A stretch of DNA of 64,000 nucleotides from Chryseobacterium taichungense (GTDB lineage: Bacteria > Bacteroidota > Bacteroidia > Flavobacteriales > Weeksellaceae): positions 140,515 to 204,514 of the forward strand of contig NZ_FOBV01000006.1 in NCBI RefSeq assembly GCF_900109935.1, read 5' to 3'. The notes under the pieces were generated by a model. The model saw nothing but the letters and a program-made list of their open reading frames with translations, was not told the origin of the DNA and searched no databases. Below are positions 1 to 9,480 of the stretch, piece by piece (the stretch's first letter is position 1; each line of letters opens with the position of its first letter). Position numbers and translations under genes: made by a program.

Positions 1-2
1 AT

Positions 3-257
3 GAAAATGCAGCGTCAAAATTATCTTTACAAATTGCAGATAATCCTGTGAAAAATAATATGGCAAAACTGATTTATCACAAAGCTAAAAATGGGCAGAT
101 TTCAATTTACGATATGAGTGGTAAAAAGCTTGATAGTTTTAAACTGAAAAATGAAGACGGAACCTACGAATTAAAAATAACATATCCACCAGGAACATAC
201 CTTGTACATTTAACATCCGATTCAGGAGTTGCTATCCAGAAGATGATTGTAAAATAA
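3..257 (+). CDS. T9SS type A sorting domain, C-terminal end of a secreted protein (partial)
   Basis: The reading frame is already open at the window edge, so this is the 3' end of a longer gene that starts upstream. The visible 84 residues look like a type IX secretion C-terminal sorting domain: a DNPVKNN stretch, then IYDMSGKKL, then PPGTYLVHL, and a short basic end (KMIVK). In Bacteroidota such domains direct export across the outer membrane by the Por system and are then removed or anchored. The cargo function cannot be told from this fragment. A later ATG at 48 is internal and would split the domain. Confidence 0.8.
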   Translation, partial: ENAASKLSLQIADNPVKNNMAKLIYHKAKNGQISIYDMSGKKLDSFKLKNEDGTYELKITYPPGTYLVHLTSDSGVAIQKMIVK

Positions 258-263
258 AATTTT

Positions 264-291
264 AAAGACCGTAATTGCGGTCTTTTTTCTT
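264..291 (+). terminator. Rho-independent terminator
   Basis: AAAGACC and GGTCTTT arms around an 8-nt loop are followed by a T-run. It closes the gene ending at 257. Confidence 0.75.
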
Positions 292-360
292 TTAAAAAGG
301 CTATAAATTGATAATCGGTACTCATTTCTTCCGAAATTAGCACATCTACAAATCAATCCG

Positions 361-368
361 TATCTTTG
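361..368 (+). promoter_or_regulatory. Bacteroidota -7 box for prfA
   Basis: TATCTTTG matches the TAnnTTTG consensus and lies 17 nt upstream of the prfA ATG, which predicts a 5' leader of about 14 nt. No clear -33 TTG was seen. Confidence 0.6.
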
Positions 369-385
369 CAAACTAAATTTTTACT

Positions 386-1471
386 ATGTCTAAGAGTTTA
401 ATTCCAAAATTACAAGCTATAAAACAAAGATATAATGAGGTGGCAGACCTTATTATTCAGCCTGATGTTATTTCAGATCAGAAAAGATATTCTTCTCTGA
501 ACAAAGAATATAGTGATTTGGGGAAAATTGTAAGAGTTTACGATCAATATAAAGGTGCTTTGGATACGATTGAAGAATCCGACGAGATTATTGCTGACGG
601 ATCCGACAAAGATTTTGTGGAATTAGCAAAAATTGAGAAAAATGAAGCTTTGGAAAAAATTCCCGGCCTGGAAGAAGAATTAAAAGTATTATTGATTCCT
701 AAAGATCCTGCAGATGATAAAAACGTAATTGTAGAACTTCGTGCCGGAACCGGTGGTGACGAAGCTGCAATTTTCGTTGAAGATATATACAGAATGTATT
801 CCATGTATTTCAAAACAAAAGGATGGAGACATGAAGTGACAGATTCCAACGAAGCAGCAAAAGGATACAAGGAACTGATCATGAAAGTGGAAGGAGAAGG
901 TGTTTACGGAATCATGAAATTCGAGTCCGGAGTTCACCGTGTGCAGCGTGTTCCGGAAACGGAATCCCAGGGTAGAGTTCATACCTCAGCAATTACTGTT
1001 GCTGTTCTTCCTGAGGCAGAAGAAGTGGATGTGGAAATTAATCCTGCAGATATTGAAATGCAGACTTCCCGTTCGGGAGGAGCCGGAGGACAAAACGTAA
1101 ACAAGGTTGAAACTAAAGTTCAGCTTACCCATAAGCCTTCAGGACTTGTCGTGGTTTGTCAGCAGGCACGTTCTCAGCTGGCCAACCGTGAGTTGGCAAT
1201 GGAAATGCTTCGTGCCAAATTGTATGATATCAAATTACAGGAAGTGCAGGGAGATATTGCGGCTCAAAGAAAAACCATGGTTTCTACCGGTGACCGTTCG
1301 GCTAAGATCAAGACCTACAATTATCCTCAGGGAAGAGTTACCGATCACCGTATCAACAAATCCATGTATAATCTTGATGCTTATATGAACGGAGATATTT
1401 CCGAAATGATCGATGCGGTTATCATGGCAGAAAATGCCGAAAAAATGAAAGGTGAAGAAGAAAATTTATAA
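386..1471 (+). CDS. prfA: Peptide chain release factor 1
   Basis: Class I release factor that reads UAA and UAG in the ribosomal A site and triggers peptidyl-tRNA hydrolysis. The 361 residues are the usual RF1 length. The catalytic GGQ is at residues 234-236 ([10 protein letters not shown]). The codon-recognition tripeptide is P-E-T at 190-192 within [18 protein letters not shown], the RF1 form; RF2 has SPF here. The start follows a -7 box at 361-368 directly. It is monocistronic, with terminators on both sides. A paralogous GGQ protein, PrfH, is encoded at 11107. Confidence 0.97.
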   Translation: MSKSLIPKLQAIKQRYNEVADLIIQPDVISDQKRYSSLNKEYSDLGKIVRVYDQYKGALDTIEESDEIIADGSDKDFVELAKIEKNEALEKIPGLEEELKVLLIPKDPADDKNVIVELRAGTGGDEAAIFVEDIYRMYSMYFKTKGWRHEVTDSNEAAKGYKELIMKVEGEGVYGIMKFESGVHRVQRVPETESQGRVHTSAITVAVLPEAEEVDVEINPADIEMQTSRSGGAGGQNVNKVETKVQLTHKPSGLVVVCQQARSQLANRELAMEMLRAKLYDIKLQEVQGDIAAQRKTMVSTGDRSAKIKTYNYPQGRVTDHRINKSMYNLDAYMNGDISEMIDAVIMAENAEKMKGEEENL

Positions 1472-1493
1472 AATCTTTATTATAGAATCTTTG

Positions 1494-1522
1494 TAATCCC
1501 TGGGAAACCCTGGGATTTTTTG
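1494..1522 (+). terminator. Rho-independent terminator after prfA
   Basis: AATCCC/GGGATT arms with an inner GGG/CCC pairing, then TTTTTT. Confidence 0.75.
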
Positions 1523-1548
1523 TTAACAAATGTCTAATCTTTAATGGT

Positions 1549-1556
1549 TATATTTG
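1549..1556 (+). promoter_or_regulatory. -7 box for the delta-60 repeat gene
   Basis: TATATTTG is an exact TAnnTTTG match, 56 nt upstream of the start at 1613. A TTTG at 1519-1522 could be the -33 element, but the spacing (26 nt) is long. Confidence 0.5.
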
Positions 1557-1612
1557 CAAAAAAATATTTTAACAGTAATAAATTTAGATCATTAGATAAA
1601 AACTAATACTCA

Positions 1613-3142
1613 ATGAAGAAATACTACTTTTTACTGCTTTTAGCGGTTTCATACTTTACGACAGCACAGACCGTCAGCCTTGACCCTTCTTTCGGTGAAA
1701 GCGGATATAGAAAAATCAACAGTACAACGCTCTCGGATGCGATTATGCTGCCGGATGGACAGTTTATGACGGTATACAACTCAAGTTCCCATATTAATAT
1801 CAATAAAATCAGTCAAAATGGTGTGGTGGATGCCACTTTCGGAACAAAAATAGTTGATGTCGACAGCTACAGTTCAATTAATGAAAGTGAATCTGTGAAA
1901 AAGATGGTTTTGCACAATAATAAAATAATTATTATCGGAAGAGCTAATGCCAATCCTACGTACAGCTTATATAATATGTTTATTGTAAGAGTAAATTTAG
2001 ATGGTACTTTAGATACTACTTTCGGGACAAATGGCTATACAAAAATATCATTGGGACAGAATGGTACGGTAAATGACATTGTTGTCGATGATACCGGAAA
2101 CAGCTATGTACTTGGCTACAACATGGGTAATTTTATATTGAAATTTAATGCTGACGGAATCAAAGATAACAGTTTCGGAACCAATGGAAGCCTGGCGCTG
2201 GGTTCCTTTAACCCAAGAAAATTGTATCGCCAGAACGACGGAAAATTGCTGTTGGTAGGTTCAAAAACGAACACTTCTACTAATATCAATGAGTCGTATA
2301 TTGAAAGAAGATTAGCAGATGGAAACTATGATACTGCATTTGGTAATAACGGAAGTATTATCATCCCAAGTAATATGAATACTGTTATCAGCAATTTTGA
2401 ATATGACTATTCAAATAATACCATTCTGCTTCTGCATTCTGCTTCAGATGGATATGACAGTGTATTTTTATCTAAAATCCAGATATCGGATGGCACATTT
2501 GTTACCGGATTTTCAAACGGAGGAAGAACACCGAACTATTCTTTCACCAACGCCCCTCGTCTATATATTTCACAGATTAAAGTACTTCCAGATTCCAAAA
2601 TATTGGTAATGGGAAACGTAAGCAATTTCTGGACAGCAAATATTAATACCCAGTTATTCCTTATGAGATTCAATTCAAATGGAACTATTGATTATTCAAC
2701 GTCATCCAATGGTAACCAGATATTTAATACCACACCACCTTCAACAGCAGTAAAAGCCGAAGACGTTCAAAGACTGTTCGTTCTCAGTGATGGTTCATTT
2801 GTACTCAGCTATTCAGGAAGTGGCGGAGCTTATGGCTATTCAAGTTACCTAACCAAATTTACCGGTGCTTTTTTAGGAGTGAACGATACCGCTGTTGACA
2901 GAAATCAAAGTTCATTGATGCTTTACCCGAATCCTGTTGGAAATACATTTACCATTCAAAACAAAAATAAAGGAAATGACAATTTTGAATACAGAATTTT
3001 CGATGCTTCCGGGAAAATATTGAAGAGTGGAAGTTCCAAGTTCAATACAGAAACAAATATTCAGGAATTACAAAAAGGCAACTATATCATTCAGACAGAA
3101 GCGAAAGGTGATAGGCAATCATTAAAGTTTATCAAAAACTAA
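1613..3142 (+). CDS. Secreted delta-60 repeat protein with T9SS sorting domain
   Basis: A 509-residue extracellular protein. Residues 1-18 are a signal peptide (MKKYYFLLLLAVSYFTTAQ) with likely cleavage after TTAQ. The body carries repeats of the form D-x-x-FG-x-x-G (DPSFGESGY, DATFGTKIV, DTTFGTNGY, DNSFGTNGS, DTAFGNNGS), the delta-60 repeat pattern thought to build a beta-propeller. From about residue 435 a type IX sorting domain follows (LYPNPVGNTF, YRIFDASGKIL, KGNYIIQ, LKFIKN). Binding partner or substrate is unknown; a carbohydrate or surface role is possible but not shown. Its own promoter and terminator make it a single-gene unit. Confidence 0.85.
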   Translation: MKKYYFLLLLAVSYFTTAQTVSLDPSFGESGYRKINSTTLSDAIMLPDGQFMTVYNSSSHININKISQNGVVDATFGTKIVDVDSYSSINESESVKKMVLHNNKIIIIGRANANPTYSLYNMFIVRVNLDGTLDTTFGTNGYTKISLGQNGTVNDIVVDDTGNSYVLGYNMGNFILKFNADGIKDNSFGTNGSLALGSFNPRKLYRQNDGKLLLVGSKTNTSTNINESYIERRLADGNYDTAFGNNGSIIIPSNMNTVISNFEYDYSNNTILLLHSASDGYDSVFLSKIQISDGTFVTGFSNGGRTPNYSFTNAPRLYISQIKVLPDSKILVMGNVSNFWTANINTQLFLMRFNSNGTIDYSTSSNGNQIFNTTPPSTAVKAEDVQRLFVLSDGSFVLSYSGSGGAYGYSSYLTKFTGAFLGVNDTAVDRNQSSLMLYPNPVGNTFTIQNKNKGNDNFEYRIFDASGKILKSGSSKFNTETNIQELQKGNYIIQTEAKGDRQSLKFIKN

Positions 3143-3160
3143 TATTCCCGGAAAAATTCT

Positions 3161-3197
3161 ATAAAGCTGTCAGTCTGATCTGATGGCTTTTTTTATT
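3161..3197 (+). terminator. Rho-independent terminator
   Basis: AAGC-TG-TCAG pairs with CTGA-TG-GCTT around TCTGAT, followed by a T-run. Confidence 0.65.
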
Positions 3198-3210
3198 TAA
3201 ACAGAATCCT

Positions 3211-3218
3211 TATTTTTG
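3211..3218 (+). promoter_or_regulatory. -7 box for the prolyl oligopeptidase gene
   Basis: TATTTTTG matches TAnnTTTG, 15 nt before the start codon at 3234, so the leader would be about 12 nt. Confidence 0.5.
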
Positions 3219-3233
3219 GGAAAATAGCTTAAT

Positions 3234-5342
3234 ATGAAATTCAGACCTTTATTACTAACTGCCGGAGTCTTATTTTCGGCAACATTTTATTCGCAGAAAA
3301 TGATGTATCCCAAAGCATTAAAAGGAAAGCAAACCGATAATTACTTTGGAACTGCTGTTGCAGATCCGTTCAGAGATCTTGAAAATGACTCTGAAGCCAC
3401 CAAAAAATGGGTCGACGAAGAAGTGAAGCACAGCCAGGATTACCTTGCAAAAATTCCTTTCAGAGAAGAAATCAGGAAACAGCTCACTGATATCTGGAAC
3501 TACGAAAAAATTTCGGCTCCTTTCAAAGAAGGTGATTATACCTATTATTATAAAAATAACGGATTGCAGGCACAATCAGTACTCTATCGAACCAATAATA
3601 AAACGAAAGAGACAGAAGTGTTTTTAGATCCGAACAAGTTTTCCGAAAAAGGAACAACCTCGCTTTCTCAATTGTCTTTTAACAAAAAAGGAAATCTGGC
3701 GGCATACTCTATTTCAGAAGGAGGAAGTGACTGGAACAAGATCATTATCATAGACGCTTTGTCTAAAAAACAGATCGATGAAACACTGGTAGACGTAAAA
3801 TTCAGCGGAATCTCATGGCAGGGCGATGAAGGGTTTTATTATTCAAGTTATGACAAACCAAAAGAAGGAACTGTACTCTCCGGAATGACAGATAAGCATA
3901 AAGTCTATTTTCATAAATTAGGAACAAAGCAGTCCGAAGATCAATTGATTTTTGGGGGAGACAAAACTCCGAGAAGATATCTTGGAGCCGGCGTTTCTGA
4001 AGATCAGCGTTATCTGATTATTTCTGCAGCCAATGCCACCAATGGGAATGAACTGTATGTAAAAGATCTTAAAAACGGCGGTGACTTCGTTCAGATCAAT
4101 AAAGGTTTTGATATCAACGTCGATATTGTCGATACGCAGGGAGACGATCTCTATATCTTTACCGATAAGGATGCGCCCAATATGCGTCTCGTAAAGACAA
4201 CCATTAAAAATCCGGCTCCTGAAACATGGAAAGATGTAATTCCGGAAACTGAAAATGTTCTGGGAGTCACCACAGGCGGAGGGTATTTCTTTGCAACATA
4301 TATGATTGATGCCATTGATCAGGTAAAACAATATGACAGAACAGGAAAATTGATCCGCGAAATTACGCTTCCCGGAAAAGGAAATGTTTCAGGTTTTGGA
4401 GGGAAAGAAAATGAGAAAGAATTATATTTTTCATTCACCAATTATATCACACCGGGGACAACTTATAAATTCAATGCAGATTCCGGGAAATCCGAAGTGT
4501 ATCAGAAACCTAAAGTGAAATTTAATCCGGAAGATTACGTTTCAGAGCAGGTTTTCTATACCTCAAAAGACGGGACAAAAGTTCCGATGATGATTAATTA
4601 TAAAAAAGGAACAAAGCTGGATGGTAAAAATCCTACGATTTTATATTCTTATGGAGGTTTCAATATCAGTTTGCAGCCAGCCTTTTCTGTCGTAAATGCC
4701 ATCTGGATGGAAAACGGAGGCATCTACGCGGTTCCAAACATCCGTGGAGGTGGTGAGTATGGGAAGAAATGGCATGATGCCGGGACAAAAATGAATAAGA
4801 AAAATGTATTCAACGATTTCATTGCAGCCGGAGAATATTTACAGCAAAAAGGCTACACTTCTAAACAGTTTATGGCTTTATCCGGAAGATCAAATGGCGG
4901 ACTGCTGGTAGGGGCAACAATGACCATGCGCCCCGACCTGGCAGGGGTAGCTTTCCCGGGAGTTGGCGTGCTGGATATGCTGAGGTATAATAAATTCACA
5001 GCCGGTGCAGGCTGGTCTTACGATTACGGAACCGCTGAAGACAGCAAAGAAATGTTTGAATATTTAAAGTCATATTCTCCTGTTCACAATGTAAAAGCCG
5101 GAACATGCTATCCTTCTACCATGATCATCACCAGTGACCATGATGACAGGGTGGTTCCTGCGCACTCCTTCAAATTCGGAGCTGAGCTTCAGGAAAAGCA
5201 GGCGTGTGATCATCCGATTCTTTTAAGGATTGAAAAAAATGCAGGTCATGGAGCCGGAAGATCTACAGATCAGGTAATCGGAGAAAATGCAGACTTGATT
5301 TCTTTCGCTTTATTTGAAATGGGAATTAAAAATTTGAAATAA
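3234..5342 (+). CDS. Prolyl oligopeptidase, family S9A, exported
   Basis: Serine peptidase that cleaves after proline in short peptides. An N-terminal signal peptide (MKFRPLLLTAGVLFSATFYSQ) predicts a periplasmic enzyme. The N-terminal beta-propeller spans roughly residues 70-420. The alpha/beta-hydrolase domain carries nucleophile S553 in SGRSNGG, the Asp motif DHDDRVVP at 635-642, and H672 in NAGHGAG. The length of 702 is normal for the family. All three catalytic elements are intact. It stands alone, with a promoter at 3211 and a hairpin after the stop shared with the convergent neighbour. Confidence 0.95.
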   Translation: MKFRPLLLTAGVLFSATFYSQKMMYPKALKGKQTDNYFGTAVADPFRDLENDSEATKKWVDEEVKHSQDYLAKIPFREEIRKQLTDIWNYEKISAPFKEGDYTYYYKNNGLQAQSVLYRTNNKTKETEVFLDPNKFSEKGTTSLSQLSFNKKGNLAAYSISEGGSDWNKIIIIDALSKKQIDETLVDVKFSGISWQGDEGFYYSSYDKPKEGTVLSGMTDKHKVYFHKLGTKQSEDQLIFGGDKTPRRYLGAGVSEDQRYLIISAANATNGNELYVKDLKNGGDFVQINKGFDINVDIVDTQGDDLYIFTDKDAPNMRLVKTTIKNPAPETWKDVIPETENVLGVTTGGGYFFATYMIDAIDQVKQYDRTGKLIREITLPGKGNVSGFGGKENEKELYFSFTNYITPGTTYKFNADSGKSEVYQKPKVKFNPEDYVSEQVFYTSKDGTKVPMMINYKKGTKLDGKNPTILYSYGGFNISLQPAFSVVNAIWMENGGIYAVPNIRGGGEYGKKWHDAGTKMNKKNVFNDFIAAGEYLQQKGYTSKQFMALSGRSNGGLLVGATMTMRPDLAGVAFPGVGVLDMLRYNKFTAGAGWSYDYGTAEDSKEMFEYLKSYSPVHNVKAGTCYPSTMIITSDHDDRVVPAHSFKFGAELQEKQACDHPILLRIEKNAGHGAGRSTDQVIGENADLISFALFEMGIKNLK

Positions 5343-5355
5343 AGGCATATGAATA

Positions 5356-5390
5356 AAACCTTGGCAGATTAATTTCTGACAAGGTTTTTT
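5356..5390. terminator. Bidirectional terminator between convergent genes
   Basis: AAACCTTG and CAAGGTTTTTT arms. The hairpin overlaps the stop codon of the minus-strand gene and has A-runs or T-runs on both sides, so it can serve both genes. Confidence 0.65.
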
Positions 5391-6190
5391 AATTCATAAG
5401 TTGAGATTATAACATTTGTAGCTGTTATATTTACTGTTTTATTTTGTGAACTGCTTAAGTTTATCTTTATTTTTTCAGACTGAATGAATTTATCTTTGTG
5501 ATTGTAGATCATTTCACCAGTGCCATTTCCCGAAGAATTTAATGTTGATTCAGGATAATTTTTAACAATAACACTAATTGAGAAATAGGCTAGTTCATTT
5601 TCAATTTTTTTTAAAGTATATTTCAAATTTCCTGAGAAGGAATATCCTTCTGTCTGATTATTTGCAATACGTTTTACAATAAAGGATTCTCCTATTTTCA
5701 GATTATTGATTTTAGGGAAATCGGTAGTGAAATATCGTGGTAATGAGTTAATGAATTGATCTTGAGAAGAAGATCCTGTTTTAGCGCTTTGAATGACAGC
5801 TAGCTTACCGTTAATAATTCCTGCCTTTAATATTACTGAAGGAAATGCCCACTCTCTGTTTTGTTTTTTTCCATCACTATCAATATCAAAGCTTACATTG
5901 CTGTAAAAAAACTCAAAAGAAAAATTATCTGACGTTCTTTCTCCTGTTGTATATTCTGAAGAATAATTCATCAGATATTTTAATTTCCTATCTGCATTAT
6001 AACCAGATTTTTTGAGATTCTCCATTTCCACTTTGGTGCCTGTGATTTTCATTGTTCCCGAATTGTCAACTTTTTGTTCGATCGTAAACCGTGAATTTTC
6101 AGGAAAGCTAAATTCAAAATTTATTGCATCTTGACCAAACACAGTAATTTGTAAAAAAGAAAAAAGGATTAGCAAAAGTATTTTTTTCAT
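5369..6190 (-). CDS. Secreted protein of unknown function
   Basis: I do not recognise a family. The 273-residue product begins with a clear signal peptide (MKKILLLILFSFLQITVFGQ, cleavage after FGQ) and is otherwise beta-rich, with repeated short strands and no Cys. The frame is open further upstream to 6346, but the residues encoded there are basic and unlike a signal peptide, and a -7 box at 6208-6215 sits just before the chosen ATG, so the internal start is preferred. It is convergent with the prolyl oligopeptidase and shares its terminator. Confidence 0.7.
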   Translation of the reverse strand: MKKILLLILFSFLQITVFGQDAINFEFSFPENSRFTIEQKVDNSGTMKITGTKVEMENLKKSGYNADRKLKYLMNYSSEYTTGERTSDNFSFEFFYSNVSFDIDSDGKKQNREWAFPSVILKAGIINGKLAVIQSAKTGSSSQDQFINSLPRYFTTDFPKINNLKIGESFIVKRIANNQTEGYSFSGNLKYTLKKIENELAYFSISVIVKNYPESTLNSSGNGTGEMIYNHKDKFIQSEKIKINLSSSQNKTVNITATNVIISTYELKNLVRN

Positions 6191-6207
6191 GAAAGTTTTT
6201 AAAGTTT

Positions 6208-6215
6208 CAAAAATA
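6208..6215 (-). promoter_or_regulatory. -7 box that decides the start of the minus-strand gene
   Basis: On the minus strand this reads TATTTTTG (TAnnTTTG), 17 nt before the ATG at 6190. It lies inside the longer open frame and so argues against the upstream start. Confidence 0.5.
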
Positions 6216-6420
6216 CGTGTTTTATACATTTGATGATTCAGATTTAAAGTTCTTTTATATAATTTATTTATAGGCTTTAGCCAAACCTTTTTTAAACCGG
6301 AATTTTTTTCATGGTTAATGATAAATCGTACTATTTTCCTGAACAAATCACTGTCTCAAATTCACACAAAATTATTATCTCAAAAATGTGTAATTTTAGC
6401 GATATAATAAATCTGAAAGT

Positions 6421-8538
6421 ATGAGACGGGAAGTTCAGAACAAAACTCCTCAATTTAAGATAGCTGAAAAGCAGACAGAAATTTATCCATTCGAAAAAGA
6501 TGGATTACAATTAAAATCCTCCTACAAGGCAGAAGATGTTAAAGATAAAGAACTAACTCACACGACTCCGGGAATTGCACCGTACTTAAGGGGTCCTTAT
6601 TCCACCATGTACGTTCAAAAACCCTGGACAATACGCCAATATGCCGGATTTTCAACAGCGGAAGAATCCAATGCTTTTTACAGAAGAAACTTAGCGGCAG
6701 GACAAAAAGGTCTTTCCGTAGCTTTTGATTTGGCAACCCACAGAGGGTATGATTCAGACCACGCAAGAGTGGTTGGTGATGTAGGAAAAGCTGGAGTAGC
6801 CATCGATTCTGTCGAAGATATGAAGATTTTATTTAATGAAATTCCATTAGATCAGATTTCGGTTTCCATGACGATGAACGGGGCTGTTTTACCAATCCTT
6901 TCTTTTTATATTGTTGCTGCAGAAGAGCAGGGCGTCTCTCAGGAATTACTTTCAGGAACGATCCAGAATGATATTTTGAAGGAATTCATGGTGAGAAATA
7001 CTTATATCTATCCGCCGGCACCTTCCATGAAAATCATTGCCGATATTTTTGAGTATACTTCCCAGAATATTCCAAAGTTTAATTCGATTTCAATTTCAGG
7101 ATATCACATGCAGGAAGCCGGGGCCACCCCTGTACTGGAAATGGCTTACACCCTTGCAGACGGATTGGAATACGTAAGAACAGGGATAAAAGCAGGAATG
7201 AACGTTGATGATTTCGCACCAAGATTATCCTTTTTCTGGGCCATCGGAATGAATCACTTCATGGAAATCGCAAAAATGCGCGCCGCAAGATACATCTGGG
7301 CAACCCTTTTAAAACAGTTCAATCCACAAAATCCTAAGTCTTTAGCCTTAAGAACACATTCGCAAACTTCCGGTTGGTCTTTGACTGAGCAGGAGCCTTT
7401 CAACAATATCACCAGAACAGCGATTGAAGCACTGTCTTCAGCATTGGGGGGAACACAGTCTCTTCACACGAATGCTCTGGATGAAGCTATTGCACTTCCG
7501 ACAGATTATTCCGCAAAAATTGCAAGAAATACCCAGATTATTCTGCAACAGGAAAGTGGGATCTGTGACGTGGTAGACCCGATGGGAGGCAGTAATTTAG
7601 TGGAAAGCCTTACTCAGCAAATGATCGAAGAAGCGATGAAATACATCGATGAGGTCGAGCAGGAAGGTGGAATGACGAAAGCCATCGAAGCTGGTATTCC
7701 GAAAATGAGAATTGAAGAAGCGGCAGCAAGAAAACAGGCAAAAATCGATAGTGGTGAAGAATTTATTATCGGCGTAAATTCATTTAAATCAGCTTTAAAA
7801 CAGGATCAGATAGAAATCTTAGATATCGACAACACGGAAGTCCGCAGAAAACAGATCGAAAGATTAAATAAAATAAAAGAAGAAAGAGATCCTGAAGCAG
7901 TTGAAGAAATTTTAAATGAAATCCGCGAAGCTGCAAAAACAGGAAAAGGAAATCTTCTCGCATTGTGTATCGAAGCGGCCCGCAGAAGAGTAACGCTTGG
8001 TGAAATGAGCGATGCCATGGAAGAAAGTTTCGGAAGATATAAAGCCAACATCAGAACAATATCAGGAGTATACGCCATGAATGCAGGAAAAAACGAATAC
8101 TTTGAAAAAGCTTTAAACCTGACGCAGAAATTTGAAGAAGAAGAAGGACGTCGCCCCAGGCTGATGGTCGCCAAAATGGGGCAGGATGGTCACGACAGAG
8201 GCGCAAAAGTAGTGGCAACAGCATTTGCAGATATGGGATTTGATGTGGATGTCGCTCCGTTATTCCAGACTCCGGAGGAAGTGGCGAAGCAGGCGGTAGA
8301 AAATGATATTCATATTCTTGGTGTTTCTTCTCTGGCAGCCGGACACAAAACGCTGGTCCCGCAGGTGGTGGAAGAATTGAAAAAGCTGGGAGCAGATGAT
8401 ATCACGATCGTCGTTGGAGGGGTTATTCCACAGCAGGATTATGAGTTTTTATATGCCAACGGAGCCGACTTTATCTTCGGGCCGGGAACCAATCTTCCAA
8501 AGTGCGCGGTGGATATTTTAGAAAAATATTTAAGTTAA
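6421..8538 (+). CDS. scpA: Methylmalonyl-CoA mutase, large (B12-binding) subunit
   Basis: Adenosylcobalamin enzyme interconverting succinyl-CoA and (R)-methylmalonyl-CoA, linking propionate metabolism to the TCA cycle. The N-terminal TIM-barrel substrate domain (about residues 30-560) includes [20 protein letters not shown] and [13 protein letters not shown]. The C-terminal cobalamin domain has the base-off ligand motif DGHDRG at 589-594 with H591 as cobalt ligand, then a Rossmann-like fold ending GGVIP. The length of 705 matches catalytic subunits. The small partner subunit often found next to it is absent here, so it may be elsewhere or the enzyme may be homodimeric. Its chaperone GTPase MeaB is encoded 5 kb downstream. 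A near-match -7 box (TAATTTTA, 6391-6398) precedes it. Confidence 0.95.
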   Translation: MRREVQNKTPQFKIAEKQTEIYPFEKDGLQLKSSYKAEDVKDKELTHTTPGIAPYLRGPYSTMYVQKPWTIRQYAGFSTAEESNAFYRRNLAAGQKGLSVAFDLATHRGYDSDHARVVGDVGKAGVAIDSVEDMKILFNEIPLDQISVSMTMNGAVLPILSFYIVAAEEQGVSQELLSGTIQNDILKEFMVRNTYIYPPAPSMKIIADIFEYTSQNIPKFNSISISGYHMQEAGATPVLEMAYTLADGLEYVRTGIKAGMNVDDFAPRLSFFWAIGMNHFMEIAKMRAARYIWATLLKQFNPQNPKSLALRTHSQTSGWSLTEQEPFNNITRTAIEALSSALGGTQSLHTNALDEAIALPTDYSAKIARNTQIILQQESGICDVVDPMGGSNLVESLTQQMIEEAMKYIDEVEQEGGMTKAIEAGIPKMRIEEAAARKQAKIDSGEEFIIGVNSFKSALKQDQIEILDIDNTEVRRKQIERLNKIKEERDPEAVEEILNEIREAAKTGKGNLLALCIEAARRRVTLGEMSDAMEESFGRYKANIRTISGVYAMNAGKNEYFEKALNLTQKFEEEEGRRPRLMVAKMGQDGHDRGAKVVATAFADMGFDVDVAPLFQTPEEVAKQAVENDIHILGVSSLAAGHKTLVPQVVEELKKLGADDITIVVGGVIPQQDYEFLYANGADFIFGPGTNLPKCAVDILEKYLS

Positions 8539-8598
8539 ATTAAAATTAAAAAGCAATAAGTTGCACAGCTTTTGTATGGTTTAATGAAAATTTTCATT

Positions 8599-9099
8599 AT
8601 GGCTTATACAGTAGTTTCAGTATTTCCGGTGACTGTAGATACAGAGGAAATTAAAAGAGATTTAAAAGAAAACGGTTTCAACGAAGCCAATATTATTGTT
8701 TCAAAATCAAGCGTAGAAAGTGGTTTGTCAACCGATCATTATCAGGAAGACGAACAGACGAAAGGTTTTTTCGAATACACTTTTGCACACGATGCAGAGA
8801 TGTTGGATGCTTACCGTAAGCACAGTATCGGAAGAAATAACGTTATTGTCTATGCGGATAACCTCGAACAGGCAACGACCGCAAAATCTATTTTGAATAA
8901 AAATGGCGCATTAGAAGTCTTTAAGAAACCTTCAGAAAACCAAAAAGATATTCCTAATGGAATGACCGAAGAAGAATACAACGGAATTATTGCAAAAGCA
9001 AGGCACAATATCTATTTCCTTGGATCTGAGAGAGTTTATCACTCAAATGTTATCAAAGGTATGGACGACCCGATGGATGATCTGGGATCAGAAGATTAA
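8599..9099 (+). CDS. Small cytosolic protein of unknown function
   Basis: The product has about 166 residues, is acidic, and has no signal or membrane segment. It begins MAYTVVSVFPVTVDTEEIKRD, and the predicted alternation of strands and helices (VVSVFP, ANIIVS, NNVIVYAD, TAKSILNKNGA) suggests a small alpha/beta domain, possibly repeated as in general-stress proteins with a reactive N-terminal strand; that similarity is only an impression. In-frame ATGs at 8572 and 8584 are alternatives. It follows the mutase by 60 bp and ends at a strong terminator, so co-transcription is possible. Confidence 0.65.
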   Translation: MAYTVVSVFPVTVDTEEIKRDLKENGFNEANIIVSKSSVESGLSTDHYQEDEQTKGFFEYTFAHDAEMLDAYRKHSIGRNNVIVYADNLEQATTAKSILNKNGALEVFKKPSENQKDIPNGMTEEEYNGIIAKARHNIYFLGSERVYHSNVIKGMDDPMDDLGSED

Positions 9100-9122
9100 T
9101 AAATTTTCAATAAATAAAATAT

Positions 9123-9154
9123 GCCTGCTGGAATTTTCCGGCAGGCTTTGTTTT
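9123..9154 (+). terminator. Rho-independent terminator
   Basis: GCCTGC-T-GGAA and TTCC-G-GCAGGC arms, followed by TTTGTTTT. Confidence 0.75.
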
Positions 9155-9207
9155 GCTTATACCTCATGCAGTTCTTTAATTTAGATTGTGTCTAAAGAAA
9201 ATTATTT

Positions 9208-9215
9208 TATCTTTG
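9208..9215 (+). promoter_or_regulatory. -7 box upstream of the candidate small RNA
   Basis: TATCTTTG is an exact TAnnTTTG match with no long gene directly downstream. It predicts a transcript start near 9219. Confidence 0.55.
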
Positions 9216-9218
9216 CAT

Positions 9219-9388
9219 CTGAAAATCAAGTTTAACCATTAAAAAACGAAGCAAAATGTTCAGATTTACTCAGAATTCTTCAATAGGATTACCGCTTATG
9301 GTGGTAAGGCTTCGTGGTTTGGTACATTCTTAGAATAACAGTATATGAAATATCAAAACCCGAAGTCGCAAGATTTCGGGTTTTTTAT
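9219..9388 (+). ncRNA. Candidate structured small RNA (about 170 nt)
   Basis: A promoter box (9208-9215) and a strong terminator (9356-9388) bracket a stretch without a convincing protein. An outer stem ACGAAGC (9246-9252) pairs with GCTTCGT (9309-9315). Just inside its 3' side is a 6-bp hairpin TACCGC-TTATG-GTGGTA (9290-9306). A 25-codon ORF (9256-9333, starting MFRFTQNSSIG) overlaps both stems, so a leader peptide or dual-function RNA cannot be excluded. Flavobacterial families such as Flavo-1 would be the first to test; I cannot assign it from memory. The RNA ends about 240 nt before rtcB. Confidence 0.5.
9356..9388 (+). terminator. Terminator of the candidate small RNA
   Basis: AAACCCGAA and TTCGGGTTT arms around GTCGCAAGA, then TTTTTT. 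Confidence 0.75.
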
Positions 9389-9480
9389 TGCGCAATATTC
9401 AAACTCAAACAGTTTCCCCGAAATCGATTTATAAAATCAGGAATTTTCCGAATAGCAGACAATTTTTTATTTGAAGCTAT

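Noticed and set aside
5369..6346. Longer start (325 aa) for the secreted unknown
   Set aside because: The extra 52 residues are basic and not a signal peptide, and a -7 box lies between the two starts.
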